From assembly GCF_039555335.1 (NCBI RefSeq), contig NC_092636.1, forward strand, positions 54,677,706 to 54,741,705: a stretch of DNA of 64,000 nucleotides, given 5' to 3'. Both the position numbers and the translations under genes were made by a program. Source of the stretch: Amphiura filiformis. Lineage: Eukaryota > Echinodermata > Ophiuroidea > Amphilepidida > Amphiuridae. Shown in pieces: positions 31,944 through 43,593 of the stretch. The notes under the pieces are model-generated. The model saw only the letters and a program-made list of their open reading frames with translations. It was not told the origin of the DNA and did no database searches. Position 1 is the first letter of the stretch. Every line of letters starts with the position of its first letter.

Positions 31944-33147
31944 TTAAGGGCGTACTTCACCCATATATTGGTTTGATTGGTCTAAAAAAATATTTTTTCA
32001 TTTATAGCGAGGCGATATATGCACGGATCATGTGAAAGAAAAAATAAATAAATAAATAAATAAAAAAGGTGCTTTTAAGCCATTGTATAGTAAGTCATTT
32101 TAGCCCTATATATTTTTTTTTTATTTTATCATGGTAACTCAGATGCGTGTTTCATAACAAACCATAATTTATTCTTTTCAACATGTTCAAGTAGGGTACA
32201 TGAATAGAATACATTAAATCCTTTGTTATACTCTCTATAGAAAATCTAGTGGTGCTTGCAAAATATATAACACTGAATAAATTAAATAAACACTTACACA
32301 ATGGATGAATTGTCATTAGTCAATTTGATACTTTAATGTGTTGTTAGGAGAAGAAAAGGCCATTAGGTCATCGTATGTCAGGTTATAGGTCAATTGGTTC
32401 AGGTCAAATTTAAGCATCAATTTTGAATACAACATGTGAGAGTCTGTGATACAAAATGTATCAAACGGAGGAATAATTTTGATATTCTGTCTTTAACTGG
32501 ATATATATCGAGAAGTGCAAGGTGGATATACTAATATACCTTGGGATGTAAATGGTGAGTACAATTTAGAATGCCTAGTTGAGATAGATTTCACAAATAA
32601 ATATAAAATAGTTACCAAAATCACAAAAGTTAAGCTTACGGCAAACTACCCAATATGATGGTATAGGTTACAAGAAATACAATATTTTTCAACATTGCTG
32701 TAGTATGGTTGTGGTAACCTGTTACCTGTGGCTTAATTAAGTTTCAGTGAAATAATGTCGCAAGTTAAAAATACAAAATATAGCTCAACATTGAAAATAG
32801 AAGCATTTTAACCGGTTCCTTTTTTGATAGTTGTGGAGCACCAAGTTCATGAAGTCATAAACGAAATCAGGAACCACTTATTCCCATTTTACATATCAAC
32901 TTTATTTCCCTAACGTGTTAGCAACACATATCCAAAATTTTAACGAAATCCGTTGATAGTCAGTGATGTACCACCTTTTGGCTTCTACTTTTAAAAGCAT
33001 GTAAGCTACGTTGATACGGATGCCACCAATAAAACGAGAAGATTTGCCCCTTCATTTTGCGTACCACTTTGTCAAATTTTTTTTGTAATTTCTTAACAAA
33101 ATGCAAAAAAATGCAAAAAAAAATCAATGGGTGTAGTACCCCCTTAA
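31944..33147. mobile_element. TIR element family F, copy F1, TTAA-flanked, 1.2 kb
   Basis: TTAA at 31944-31947 and 33144-33147. The ends read GGGCGTACTTCACCCAT and, inverted, GGGGGTACTACACCCAT. The left 100 bp (ATATTGGTTTGATTGG, GGCGATATATGCACGGATCA) and right 210 bp (AAAAGCATGTAAGCTACG, AACGAGAAGATTTGCCCCTT) recur at the ends of a 3.6-kb element at 46319-49901. The interior has no convincing coding frame and includes an (AAAT)n run at 32038-32068. TTAA plus TIRs suggests a piggyBac-type origin. Confidence 0.87.
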
Positions 33148-33404
33148 GGAAATAGGAAGGGAAAACCCGATCTATTAAGCTGAATTTATACTCATCGCTC
33201 AGCGAAGAGCGATTGTTATTTTTGTCCATTGAGTTGGCTCACTTTTCCCAACGCAACAAAAAGCGCTCTAGACCATTGGCCAAACCTAATCACTAGAGAC
33301 TGCGAGACGGCTTCAAACAAATAACAAGAATTGACCAAGCAGGTTAACCATTATTGGTTGAAAGGACAATTTTGATAATACAGGCAGCAGACATTTTTTG
33401 TAAA

Positions 33405-33625
33405 TTAGATAGATAGATATTTTATTTCCATGCAGAAGTAATACATACATAACATTACATACATTTCATTGATTATTTTTTAGATTAATAAATTTCTTAA
33501 AGTGAATAATTTGATTAACATGTCACTAATTAGGCATGGCGGAGCCGTCCAAAAGGCCAAAGGAGGCCAGAGGTGGACAACACCTTCCATCTTACATTAC
33601 ATTACATTACATTACATTACACCTA
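33405..33625 (-). mobile_element. Possible 3' end of a minus-strand non-LTR element, with (TTACA)n
   Basis: TAGATAGATAGATATTTTAT at the left edge, read on the minus strand, gives an A-rich sequence ending in a short tandem repeat, a typical non-LTR 3' terminus. At the right lies (TTACA)n at 33592-33621. No coding part is recognised, so this is tentative. Confidence 0.4.
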
Positions 33626-33639
33626 TGTGAAACCAAAGA

Positions 33640-34640
33640 ACGAGAGAACACAAGGACAGAACACATAAAATTATGCCGACAAACATTTGAAGTTACCATC
33701 ACATAACTTAAAACATGCCATAATAATAGTGTATTGATAAGTTTTTTGGTTTAAAAAAAAAAAATATATGAAGTACCGTAAAACCCCGTCTACAAGCATA
33801 CAATTCGAATTAATATACAAACATCCACACATAGTAATAAACAGTAAAATATCACACGATCATTAACACCTAGAATCATGAGGAAGTGCTGATCAGATCC
33901 GAGTTTTTAAGGTCACGGTGAGTTAAGTGCATCCGCCTATTATAAATGAAGGACAAAAGTGCTGGACTGGATGAAATAAGAAATAGAGGCTAAAATTCTC
34001 TTCCATATATTTGCACATTCTCATTTTTTCGAGCCTCCTTCTTTGCCTTGCACTAGCTAATTATACCGGTTTGTTATCTGTCTTGTCCTGTCTCCGTGTT
34101 CTCTTTATTGTAACAACCTACCATTATTTCATAATTTGAATGTAATATTGCCTCATTACTGAAATAAACGCGTATAACTCATACCCTGTATACACAGAGT
34201 AATGCCAATAGAATATTGTCGGCTTCTAACATTTGTTTTAGCATCCAAGTGATCTTAGCCATTAGCCATTTTAGCGAATAAAGTATTTGAGATATCTGTC
34301 GCTGTAAGCTGCTTTCAGTTTCCCATTTTGTCATATAATTATATCAATGACACTTATAATGCTATATTCTCCTAGCCAATCATGTTTTGGAAGCTCGATT
34401 TAACAAGACATCCTTCATCCTTGTCAAAATTGATTCATATAGAATACATTATAGAGTGTAAACAAAGCATCACGGATCAGGATACCTTAACGCAAAACGA
34501 ATCATGTGTCCTCTCGCTTCTGTAGATACAAACCACAATTTAAATATCCTTGGCCAAACTGATCGAGCGCTTTCGACTATGTAAATTCAACCTGATTTTA
34601 TAGACGATCATTACATTGTATAGCTTGCGCTTTAAATGAT
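33640..34640. other. No recognisable feature
   Basis: AT-rich, about 1 kb; possibly further decayed retroelement 3' untranslated DNA, but nothing firm. Confidence 0.4.
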
Positions 34641-34644
34641 TTGC

Positions 34645-35875
34645 TGAAACAAAAGTCTCAAGATGCTACATGAATAGCTGAAACAAAAGTCTAAAGATGC
34701 TACATGAATAGCTGAAACAAAAGTCTCAAGATGCTATATGAATAGCTGAAACAAAAGTCTCAAGATGCTAAATGAATAGCTGAGACAATAGTCTAAAGAT
34801 GCTACATGAATAGCTGAAACAATAGTCTAAAGATGCTACATGAATAGCTGACATAATAGTCTAAAGATACTACATGCATAGCTGAAACAATAGTCTACAG
34901 ATGCTACATGAATCGCTGAAACAATAGTCTAAAGATGCTACATGAATAGCTGAAACAATAGTCTAAAGATGCTATATGAATAGCTTAAACAATAGTCTAA
35001 AGATGCTACATGAATAGCTGAAACAATTGTCTAAATATGCTAAATGAATATCTCAAAAATAAAAGTCTCAAGATGCTAAATGAATAGCTGAAACAATAGT
35101 CTAAAGATGCTACATGAATAGCTTAAACAATAGTCTAAAGATGCTGCATGAACAGCTGAAACAATTGTCTAAATATGCTAAATGAATATCTCAAAAATAA
35201 AAGTCTCAAGATGCTACATGAATAGCTGAAACAATAGTCTAAAGATGCTACATGAATAGCTGAAACAATAGTCTAAAGATGCTAAATGAATAGCTGAAAC
35301 AAAAGTCTACAGATGCTACATGAATCGCTGAAACAATAGCCTAAAGATGATACATGATTAGCTGATTAGCTCAAACGATTGAAGATACTACATGAATAGC
35401 TGAAACAATAGTCTAAAGATGCTAAATGAATAGCTGAAACAATAGTCTACAGATGCTACATGAATCGCTGAAACAATAGTCTAAAGATGCTAAATGAATA
35501 GCTGAAACAAAAGTCTAGATATGCTACATGAATAGCTGAAACAATAGTCTAAAGATGCTACATGAATAGCTGAAACAAAACTCTAAATATGCTATATGAA
35601 TAGCTGAAACAATAGTCTAAAGGTGCTAAATGAATAGCTGAAACAATTGTCTAAAGATGCTAAATGAATAGCTGAAACAAAAGTCTAAAGATGCTACATG
35701 AATAGCTGAAAGAATAGTCTAAAGATGCTACATGAATAGCTGAAACAATTGTCTAAAGATGCTACATGAATAGCTGAAACAAAGGTCTAAAGATGCTACA
35801 TGAATAGCTGAAACAAAAGTCTAAAGATGCTACATGAATAGCTTAAACAATAGTCTAAAGATGCTAAATGAAAAA
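34645..35875. repeat. 34-bp minisatellite, about 36 copies
   Basis: The unit starts at GCTGAAACAATAGTCTAAAG and ends ATGCTACATGAATA. About 1.23 kb of head-to-tail copies with recurrent variants: CAAAAGTCTCAAG versus CAATAGTCTAAAG, ACATGAATA versus AAATGAATA, CTGAATCGCTG. A longer block with the insertion CTCAAAAATAAAAGTCTCAA appears twice (35045 and 35190), a sign of higher-order duplication. The period is not a multiple of three and stops are frequent, so it is not coding. Confidence 0.95.
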
Positions 35876-35880
35876 TTAGC

Positions 35881-35970
35881 CAGGTTCCCTCCGGTTTCCA
35901 TTGTTTAGAACAATAGAAACCAGACGGGACCGGCGGTCCACCGCCGGTCGAGTTTTGACTTTATCCCTAA
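35881..35970. repeat. GC-rich hairpin element G, copy 1
   Basis: GGTTTCCATTGTTTAGAACA, CAGACGGGACCGGCGGT and CCGCCGGTCGAGTTTTGA recur in a diverged form at 62228-62330. The piece contains several nested inverted words (GACCGGCGGTCCACCGCCGGTC). It abuts the end of the minisatellite. Confidence 0.7.
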
Positions 35971-35974
35971 GGTA

Positions 35975-36540
35975 CCAGTTATGTTTATCCCTGTATATCT
36001 TTTATATCCTGATCAAAGAATATGTCCACATTTACCTGTACCATTTCTAATTTCTAAGAATTAAAGAAACGGGATCAAAAGCCCAAGTCATGTGATTATG
36101 ACTTGTCAATATAACCTTAAATTATTAGCCTTAAATAACCTTAAACATACTAAACATGTTAACCTTCATAAGCAGACTTCAACTGACGCGATAACGTTTG
36201 AGACATCTTAAAGAATGACCCAGATGGGAAATCGGGAAATCCAAGTGAAAAAGAGATGAGTGTGAGAAAGAGAGCGATAAGAAAAACTGACTCTTTATAT
36301 ATAGTTACCTGAAGCTACTCTCAGCGGTAAACATTCACCATTAAAGTAGTCTACTTGACAAGTACTTTACAATATATATGAAAATACTTATGGTACAAAT
36401 AGGTCTTGTACTTGCTTGATTTGTAATTACAGACAGAAACATAACACTAAAAACTGTGCTGATAAAACTCAAGATGTCAGATAAAATGACAAACCAGCGT
36501 TTGTGGAATTATGGTATTTGTAGATTTTATAAAATCCAGA
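35975..36540. other. No recognisable feature
   Basis: AT-rich unassigned sequence. Confidence 0.4.
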
Positions 36541-36548
36541 CAATATTA

Positions 36549-37524
36549 CAGACTTGACATTTAATATGGAATATTTTTTCGCAAAATTCCAAGACTGGAC
36601 TGGAAGGGGTCTGCATAAACCGCGCGGGCTAAATTTAATTGGAGTGTGTCGGGAGACGGTGTAAAATATTTGTTTGATAGGAAATGTGCTTTCCATGAGT
36701 TAACATTATGGTACTCATAATGTAGCGAATTTGCCTAAAATGGCGGATTTAGGGAGGCTGAAATTGAGCTTTGTGGGGGACACAGTTTCGGACTTTATGC
36801 AACATTGTTCTGTTATTATCACATTTATAGGGGTTTGAAGTGGTATTTCGTAAACTTCGTCAGCAATTGGCATTCATCACAGCTGAAATACGCTTGCAAT
36901 GTACCAAATTTTTGAACAAGGGAGGAGCTTAAAATATGGCTCATAAAGGTTTTACGTACTCAGAAAGTTTGAACGGCACCCTGAGGTCAAATGTTATAAA
37001 ATTACAGTACAAAACAACTGCGCGGATTCTTGGTTGTCCAATCAACTCACGCTGTTTCTTTGTGTACAGTAAGTTTATAACATTTGGCCCCAGGTGGCCA
37101 TTCAAAATTTCTTAGTGCGGAACACTTTTCAGAGCCATATTTTTAAAAGCTCCTCCCACTTTCAAAACTGGTAGATTACAAGTTCATTTCAGGTCTGACG
37201 GACACTTATTGTATTTATATTCAGTAAATATCACCTCAAACCTCAATAAATTTGATAATATCAGAATACTGTTCCACAAATTCAGATATTTTACCCCCAC
37301 AAAATTCAAATTCAGTATCCATAAATCCGCCATTTTAGGCTAATTCAGTACATTATGAGCTCCATTATGTAAACTAATGGAAAGCACATTTTCTGACAAA
37401 CAATTACTTTACACCATCTCCGACACACCCCAATTAATATTTACCCTGTGCTGTTTATGCAGACCCCTTCCAGACCAGTCTTGGAATTTTGCCAAAAAAT
37501 ATTCCATATTAAATGTCAAGTCTG
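36549..37524. mobile_element. Foldback TIR element, 976 bp, TA-flanked
   Basis: CAGACTTGACATTTAATATG at the left is matched by CATATTAAATGTCAAGTCTG at the right, with TA just outside each. The two halves pair over most of their length, for example AAGACTGGACTGGAAGGGGT with ACCCCTTCCAGACCAGTCTT and CCTAAAATGGCGGATT with AATCCGCCATTTTAGG, leaving a unique centre at about 37000-37070. No coding frame. A TA duplication would fit a Tc1/mariner-type transposase. Confidence 0.85.
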
Positions 37525-38289
37525 TATAACGAAAGAGTGGAATACATAACAAACTTCATGACAATTTGATAGAGCATGCATTTACCCTAATACAATGCAG
37601 AACAAGGTTTTCGACAAAACTGGCCGAGCTGGCGCAAACTATGGGATGCAGTTGTTTAGGGAACACTTTAAAAACTACACAAAGCATTTGTTAACTAGTT
37701 TCTCCCGACCTCTAAATCAGGTCGTAGAGCCACTGGCCCGCACGTTGAACGCAATTTTGTTTTCCCACGAGTTGTGTTTTGGGCTCTTATTTGCACCCAT
37801 GATGTATTGTTCCAGAAGAAAACTGAACGAAATATATTTCCCAGTGCAATATGTAAATTTTCACCTCAAAATAACCAATTTTGGGTTTAAATCCGAACAC
37901 GGTACCCTCTTGCCTGCGAAACGAGGTCCACACATGCTAAATTTGCATCCAATCACTTACCGTTTTAAGAAACATGACATTGCTAACTCGTTTTAAATGC
38001 GGAAGTTACACACCATCGGATTAAAGGTAAATATCTATATGTTCGTACTTGATCCAATCATTATGATCGTTCTTTATAACACTGAATACATTTTTACGAC
38101 GTAGACTTTAACACATCATAATGTGAATTTATAATGCGCAATATCTCCACCAAATTTATGGCGCTCAAGGCGCGATACAAATAATTTTCTTACATTACAA
38201 AATAAAAATAACTTACATTACAACATAGTCTATACCACTAGAGATCAGTGGTCTATACATAAACAACAACAATCAATAGGGTAACACAA

Positions 38290-38569
38290 ATATGGTGATG
38301 CGCATCAGGAAACTGCCTCCTTCATTGAAGGAGTTTTGAAACTGTGCTAGTGACGTACTTGATTTAACTTAAGTTGGTAGGGTATTCCATAGACGTGATG
38401 AAGAAATTGAAAAAGCCCTGTCCCCATTTTGAACGAGGAGAAGTGATTTGTCGCTGGAACGGAGCATGCGAGAAGGGTTATAAGGTTGGAGAGAACACTC
38501 GATTACTGACTTAAAACAATAAGCAACAATTTGTACACAATTCTGTTTACACGCAGCCAAATGTAACAC
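38290..38569 (-). pseudogene. C-terminal fragment of CR1/L2-like non-LTR ORF2
   Basis: The minus strand reads YNPSRMLRSSDKSLLLVQNG, DRAFSISSSRLWNTLPT, then one in-frame stop (38369), then VKSSTSLAQFQNSFNEG. This is the hallmark C-terminal end of CR1/L2-like ORF2 proteins. It is isolated, 5' truncated and stop-interrupted. It is not the same lineage copy as at 23353, as the residues differ throughout. Confidence 0.65.
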
Positions 38570-38792
38570 ACTTAAAATTTTTATTGTTGTGCATTCATGT
38601 GAGAACTGGGAAAAAGTGATTTTGGCCTTGAGTCACTACAGCGTGATCCGATTTTTCATGTTCCGTTTTCTATCTTAGATCGAGGCCTACCATTAAAACA
38701 ATATGTTTCCAAATTTTGAGTTGTGCTCCAGCGGTTTTGATATGAGAAGCAAACACATGTATAACAAAAATTAACAATGGCCCATAGGATAA

Positions 38793-39047
38793 TTTGGCCA
38801 AGGAGTACGTCAGGGATGTATTTTATCACCCTATCTTTTTAACATCTATGCAGAGTACATTATGAGGTTTGCACTTGCTGGCTACTACGGAATGGTATCA
38901 ATAGGAGGTAGACGAATAAATAATTTTAGGTACACTGATGACACCACACTCCTTGCAAGAACAGCAACTGAACTTCAAGACCTAATAAACAGGGTGCACG
39001 GTTGTTTGATGGCATGTAGAACTGTATTAATTTTAAAGCAAAGTTGA
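38793..39047 (+). pseudogene. Reverse transcriptase palm fragment, non-LTR
   Basis: The plus strand reads FGQGVRQGCILSPYLFNIYA (motif B), EYIMRFAL, IGGRRINNFRYTDDTTLLA (motif C) and TELQDLINRV, ending in a stop at 39045-39047. The usual Y/F-A-D-D is Y-T-D-D here; both aspartates are kept. The fragment is about 84 codons, truncated on both sides. The RQGCxLSPxLFNIYxE signature differs from both other reverse transcriptases in the window, so it is a separate family. Confidence 0.8.
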
Positions 39048-39354
39048 ACACTGATGGCGCTTTTTATCTTAAATCTTGTTTGCATCTTTACAAGGGTATA
39101 GACACTTGTATAATGGCATTAAAACATCATAAAAATGAGTAACATTATAGCATGAAAATTTTCAAACTACTTTTTTCACGAATGAAAGGAATAACTCATA
39201 TTATTATATATTATAAGTTAAATTAAAAACATATGTTAATAGCGCCCTCAAATTGCACACAAATATACAATTTATAGAATAAAATTTACCACAAAAAGGC
39301 AGAAAGATATGAACATTTTGATAAAGAAAAGAAAATCGAAGTTAAAAAGTGTTT

Positions 39355-39493
39355 TCATATAAAACGTTTTAAAACGTTTTCATGACCTTTATATAACCCA
39401 ACATTTTAATGTTATTAAAACGTTTTTACCTAAACCAAAAGCTAAAATATAACATATATATATCGATTTTAAAATGTTTTTGTGTTTGCTGGG
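39355..39493 (+). repeat. AACGTTTT-rich element H, fragment 1
   Basis: AAAACGTTTTAAAACGTTTT, CCTTTATATAACCCAACATT and the terminal TTTTGTGTTTGCTGGGG recur at 55600-56757. The right end, GTGTTTGCTGGG, is the same in both copies and is probably a true element end. Confidence 0.7.
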
Positions 39494-40080
39494 GAGGACG
39501 TAGAGGATCTCTCATTGTTGACAAAGGAGGCAGCGATCAAGAAATCAAAAGAAATCCAAAACCACTCAAGTCCAGGCCTTAGGTGGTTTTTGCACACACA
39601 GTATAGTGCCCTCGCAAACAGGGCAAGGTGGCTGACTTGCTAAATTGAGGTGATAGCAACAGTGATGACGAAATAAGTGGTTAAAGCGCGAAAATGAAGC
39701 TGAATGGGCACAGAACAAGAAAAATCACTATGTGATTCAAAAGACCACCCAAGTCCGGCATACAAAATGGCCCCTCACGAAGTCCCCAAAATGCTAATCA
39801 TCATACCTAATACAGTTTAACCCACTCTTTTGCATGTAAAACTTGTCATATATACCGTACCATGTAAATCTAACTGAAAGAATTAAAATGATAAACAGTT
39901 TTTTTAGTTTTCTCAAAATCACTTTCCATGGACTGGGTGGGTTTTGTATTCATGTATTCAATTGTAACGCAATAATGTATCACGAATCGCTATATACATG
40001 ATATAATAATGATGTTTCATACACTCCTAGATAGTGTGAACTAATCAGAGCAAATGTTAGTAAATAATTACTAGCCGTGC
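39494..40080. other. Unassigned; short open stretch at 39494-39640
   Basis: Directly after element H, a 50-codon plus-strand frame begins EDVEDLSLLTKEAAIKKSKE and ends at a stop near 39641. It has no start codon and matches nothing I recognise. The rest shows nothing. Confidence 0.35.
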
Positions 40081-40087
40081 ATAATTA

Positions 40088-40702
40088 TATAATTGAAAAC
40101 CTGAGTGGAAGAAGGGCCCAACTCCATCAAAATTGTTTTTGAGATATTAAGAAAAAACTTAATATTTGGAAAAGTTTTATAGACAGAATGTTTTCATCTT
40201 CAGGGACCTTTAATACATGAACATACAATATTACATACATTCAAAATTATGTATAATGTTTCCATGGCAACGGTACAGGTCTTAATACGAGATGGAGTTG
40301 GGCCCTTCCTCCACTTATATACTGCAAGTGCCAGTTCCGTATTAAAGCAGATGTGTTATAAATAGCTACAGAAATTTGGAAATTATCCATTAATTGCGCA
40401 AGTAGAAGCATGTAATATGTTAGGAAAAAAATTATTGTAGTGAAAAGCAGATGTCATGGATGAACAAAATTCCTCTTTAACTCAATATTTGTGGAAGAAG
40501 GGCCCAACTCCATGGAGTTGGGCCTTTCTTCCATGAAAACCATGATTAAGTGTAGGTGGAAGACTATTTAGAGAGTGGATTTTGGCTCATCTTTCACACA
40601 CAAGGAAGAACAGTATGCTGGCAATAAAATGGTGGGTCTAACTCATTTTTGTAAAAAAAAATGGAGTTGGGCCCTTCTTCCACTCAGGTATTCAATTGTA
40701 TG
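40088..40702. mobile_element. TIR element K built from four copies of a 28-bp motif
   Basis: CTGAGTGGAAGAAGGGCCCA followed by ACTCCAT occurs at 40102, inverted at 40291, direct at 40491, immediately inverted at 40513, and inverted at 40662. The outermost pair extends outward to AATTGAAAACCTGAG / CTCAGGTATTCAATT, so the whole 615 bp has TIRs of about 40 bp. The central back-to-back pair (40491-40534) is itself a palindrome. Probably two head-to-tail or nested copies of a smaller MITE. No coding frame. Confidence 0.75.
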
Positions 40703-43537
40703 GGCGCGCACTCCGCATAGTACGCGCAGTGCTTTCGGACGCGTTCATTTTTCTTGTGGGTGGGTGCATTTATATTTTTTACGCATTTATTAACCTATAA
40801 ACAGTTAATATTCATATATTCCTTTATACATCGGATGCTACAGTTTTTACACCAAAAAATATTTGATTGAAATCCTACCACTCGGCTATTTCTTAAAGGT
40901 AACCAGGCTTCCCTGTGCATTAAAGTAGCGATATTATATTTTATTCTAACAACAGTTTTAGAAACTTGTCAATGTCAGCATGACGTATTGCGGTGTATAG
41001 TGTTCTTCACTGAAAAAGCGTATGCGCAACAAAGAGCAACTAATTATTTTGTTCAGATCCATTGACCTACTACACTAAAATAAAATAAGGTTTAATATTT
41101 TTGGTGTCCTGTTTTAGCAATTTAACTATTTCCATTTTTATACAGTTGGCGATATGATATACATGTAGCACAGGGTTGTTTCTTAACATGTAAATTTAGA
41201 ATTGATGGGTCTATATAATATAAATGCACTAATCTAAGAGGCAGACAGTATGTTAGATAAAACATTTGTCAATTTGTATATACTTAAATCCCCTGTTACT
41301 ATGGGCTAATACAGCCGAAGCAATTTAACGCCAGAAGATGTGCATTATACAATGATGAAGTATACCGACAGCGCTATACTAAAATAGATTATGTTTTATG
41401 CAAAAGTTATAAGTTGATACTTAATGTAAATCCGGTAGGAGCCTTGATGTTTGAGGTGCCTAATATAACACTAATTATGCAGATCACGAGAATTATTGTC
41501 TCATGAAAACTCAAAGTAAACAAAAATTGTGCTTTTTCTTGCAACTTGAATTGTTACTGCTGTCTTGAACATATACCTAATGTGCGAACGCATGTATTAT
41601 TGTCGCCCTGCGGCACACCGTATTTGCAAAGACATTTCGCACTACTCGATTTAGCGCAGTTTACGGCGTAAACATGATGAATCGGGCTTCGATTGGCTTA
41701 ATGAATCACGTCATCATAACATTAGCAACTCATGCGCCGATCCATCTGCGTAGCATCGTATGACGTAGGCGTGAGCTAGTTCTTTTTTACGCGATCGGTT
41801 CGGTCAGTGCGGAAGGTCTTTGCAAAATAGTGTAACTATGCTTCTCAAATATAAATGATAAAGAGTGTGAGTGATGAATATCATAATTATGCTGTATTAA
41901 TTCCTCGTGTCTTCATTGCAATATTTTAGGATTGTATATAGTGTACTTGTTCCGTTCCCATTGAGTGGGATTGGAATATTTTTACTGCTACACAAAATAT
42001 AATAATGAATGAGGTAACTTTTAATTATTCTTTATATTGAAACGAGTGGTCACAGCCAAATATCAACAGTACATTTTGCCACTGCGGATTTACTTATATT
42101 GCAATTATGGTTGATTTTATACATTGATAATAATGCAGGAGTGGTCTTTGTTTGTTCAGAGTCATAGTTAGGATGATTAAAGTAAGAGAGTATCAAATTA
42201 ATGTTATTAAAATGTCAGAGAACAGAGAAAATATCAAATATAAAACAATTAATTAAATATTTAAATATGAATGGCCTTAGATCCACCTTTCTGTATAAAC
42301 ATGTTCGACCTTTCTTCATAGGAAGCCTGATTGTTGGCTTCTAGTGATGTTACCTTGGTAACAGGCCTCCTGGGATGATTAAAAAGAAAAATGTGAAAAA
42401 CCGCGTTTTTGTCCAGGGTTTTTGTTCCATATTTTTACCCTCACACTCGACTCTCACAACAATCTCCACATACCTATGATAACAGAAAGCGTTTAGGTGA
42501 ATAATAATTCCGAGTTAAAGTACTTATTAATGCTCCAGTTAGTCAGGTGAATATGGGACGTGATTAATGTAAATTCCATCCCATGGAATTTTTATTTCCA
42601 CCTGTAGCTCAAAAGCTATACATATTCACCGATAGAACCGTTCTTGATCAATCTGGGATGCGTAACTCTATTGATGGCATCCTATATGCCCGCTATATGC
42701 ATTACACATTACGTGGATCGCTAAGTGAAATACTAAACCATGAAAACGCTACTACAGGCATGACGTCTCCGGGGAATGTACATATATTTCATGAACGGAT
42801 GGAAAATACACAGACGAGCTCAACTGAATCCTGCTCCTTTATGAAAACTGTGCCTACTTTTCAGCCTTTGTTAAGAAAAACAACAATAGACAATCTGATA
42901 GGTGCTGGTATTTACACATTTCCAGGGCATCTTTGGTGATAAATAGAGCGAAATTCGCTACCGTATATATGCATTGTGTGTTTCATCCAATATATTCCTT
43001 ATCATGCTTATGGGACAACGTTACATAGGACCTATCTCTGCTTGTGGATTGAAAACATTCACAGAATCATCTTATTGTAAGAATACTTGCCTTTGTAGTA
43101 CCAGTCGCAGACAACAAAGGATTATATTTGATCTGTCACCCTAGGCGATCTGTCGATCCTCCTTTGACCCTAATTTGGTCCTAGTAAAGTTATATAACAA
43201 TGTCAATAACAAAAAAGTTATATAACTAAAACATCTCCCATTATCATAATCATGATGAGAAAGTTCCTAGATCTAACCTGCTCAGCCACAAGAGATCATT
43301 TCTCCCCTTCCTGTTGGCATGTGAAACGCCCTTCCAGAACCATTGCTGTTTCCGTCCAGGATACACAGAGCCCGATGTAAAGTTTCAAGCGGGAGTTAAA
43401 ACCGCTATATATTTGACGACAACCCGTCAGCAATCAAATGGAAACTACTATGTATGCCTTGATTCATAAAATGTTCGGGTAGATTCTATTGGACTGAATT
43501 GTTGAATTATTATCTGAGATTAGTATTAGAAAGATGA

Positions 43538-43593
43538 TTTAATTCGGACCACATACGCATCGTGTACACGATGCGTATGTGGTCCGAATTAAA
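43538..43593. repeat. Perfect 56-bp palindrome without loop
   Basis: Two 28-bp arms meet at 43565/43566 in GTGTACAC; each arm contains TTCGGACCACATACGCATCG. There is no spacer, so it would extrude a complete cruciform. It lies inside family C copy C1. No identical arm is seen elsewhere in the window. Confidence 0.95.

Noticed and set aside
34645..35875. Possible CRISPR array (regular 34-bp repeats)
   Set aside because: Units are contiguous with no unique spacers, so this is a minisatellite; the context is eukaryotic.
37595..37996. 133-codon plus-strand frame starting MQNKVFDKTGRAG
   Set aside because: It is the longest unexplained frame, but I see no domain, splice context or second copy to support it. 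Worth a database search, not enough for a gene call.
42583..42939. 118-codon open frame starting MEFLFPPVAQKL
   Set aside because: It lies in repeat family C; the same region of the copies at 52.1 and 59.5 kb has stops and indels, so the frame is not conserved.
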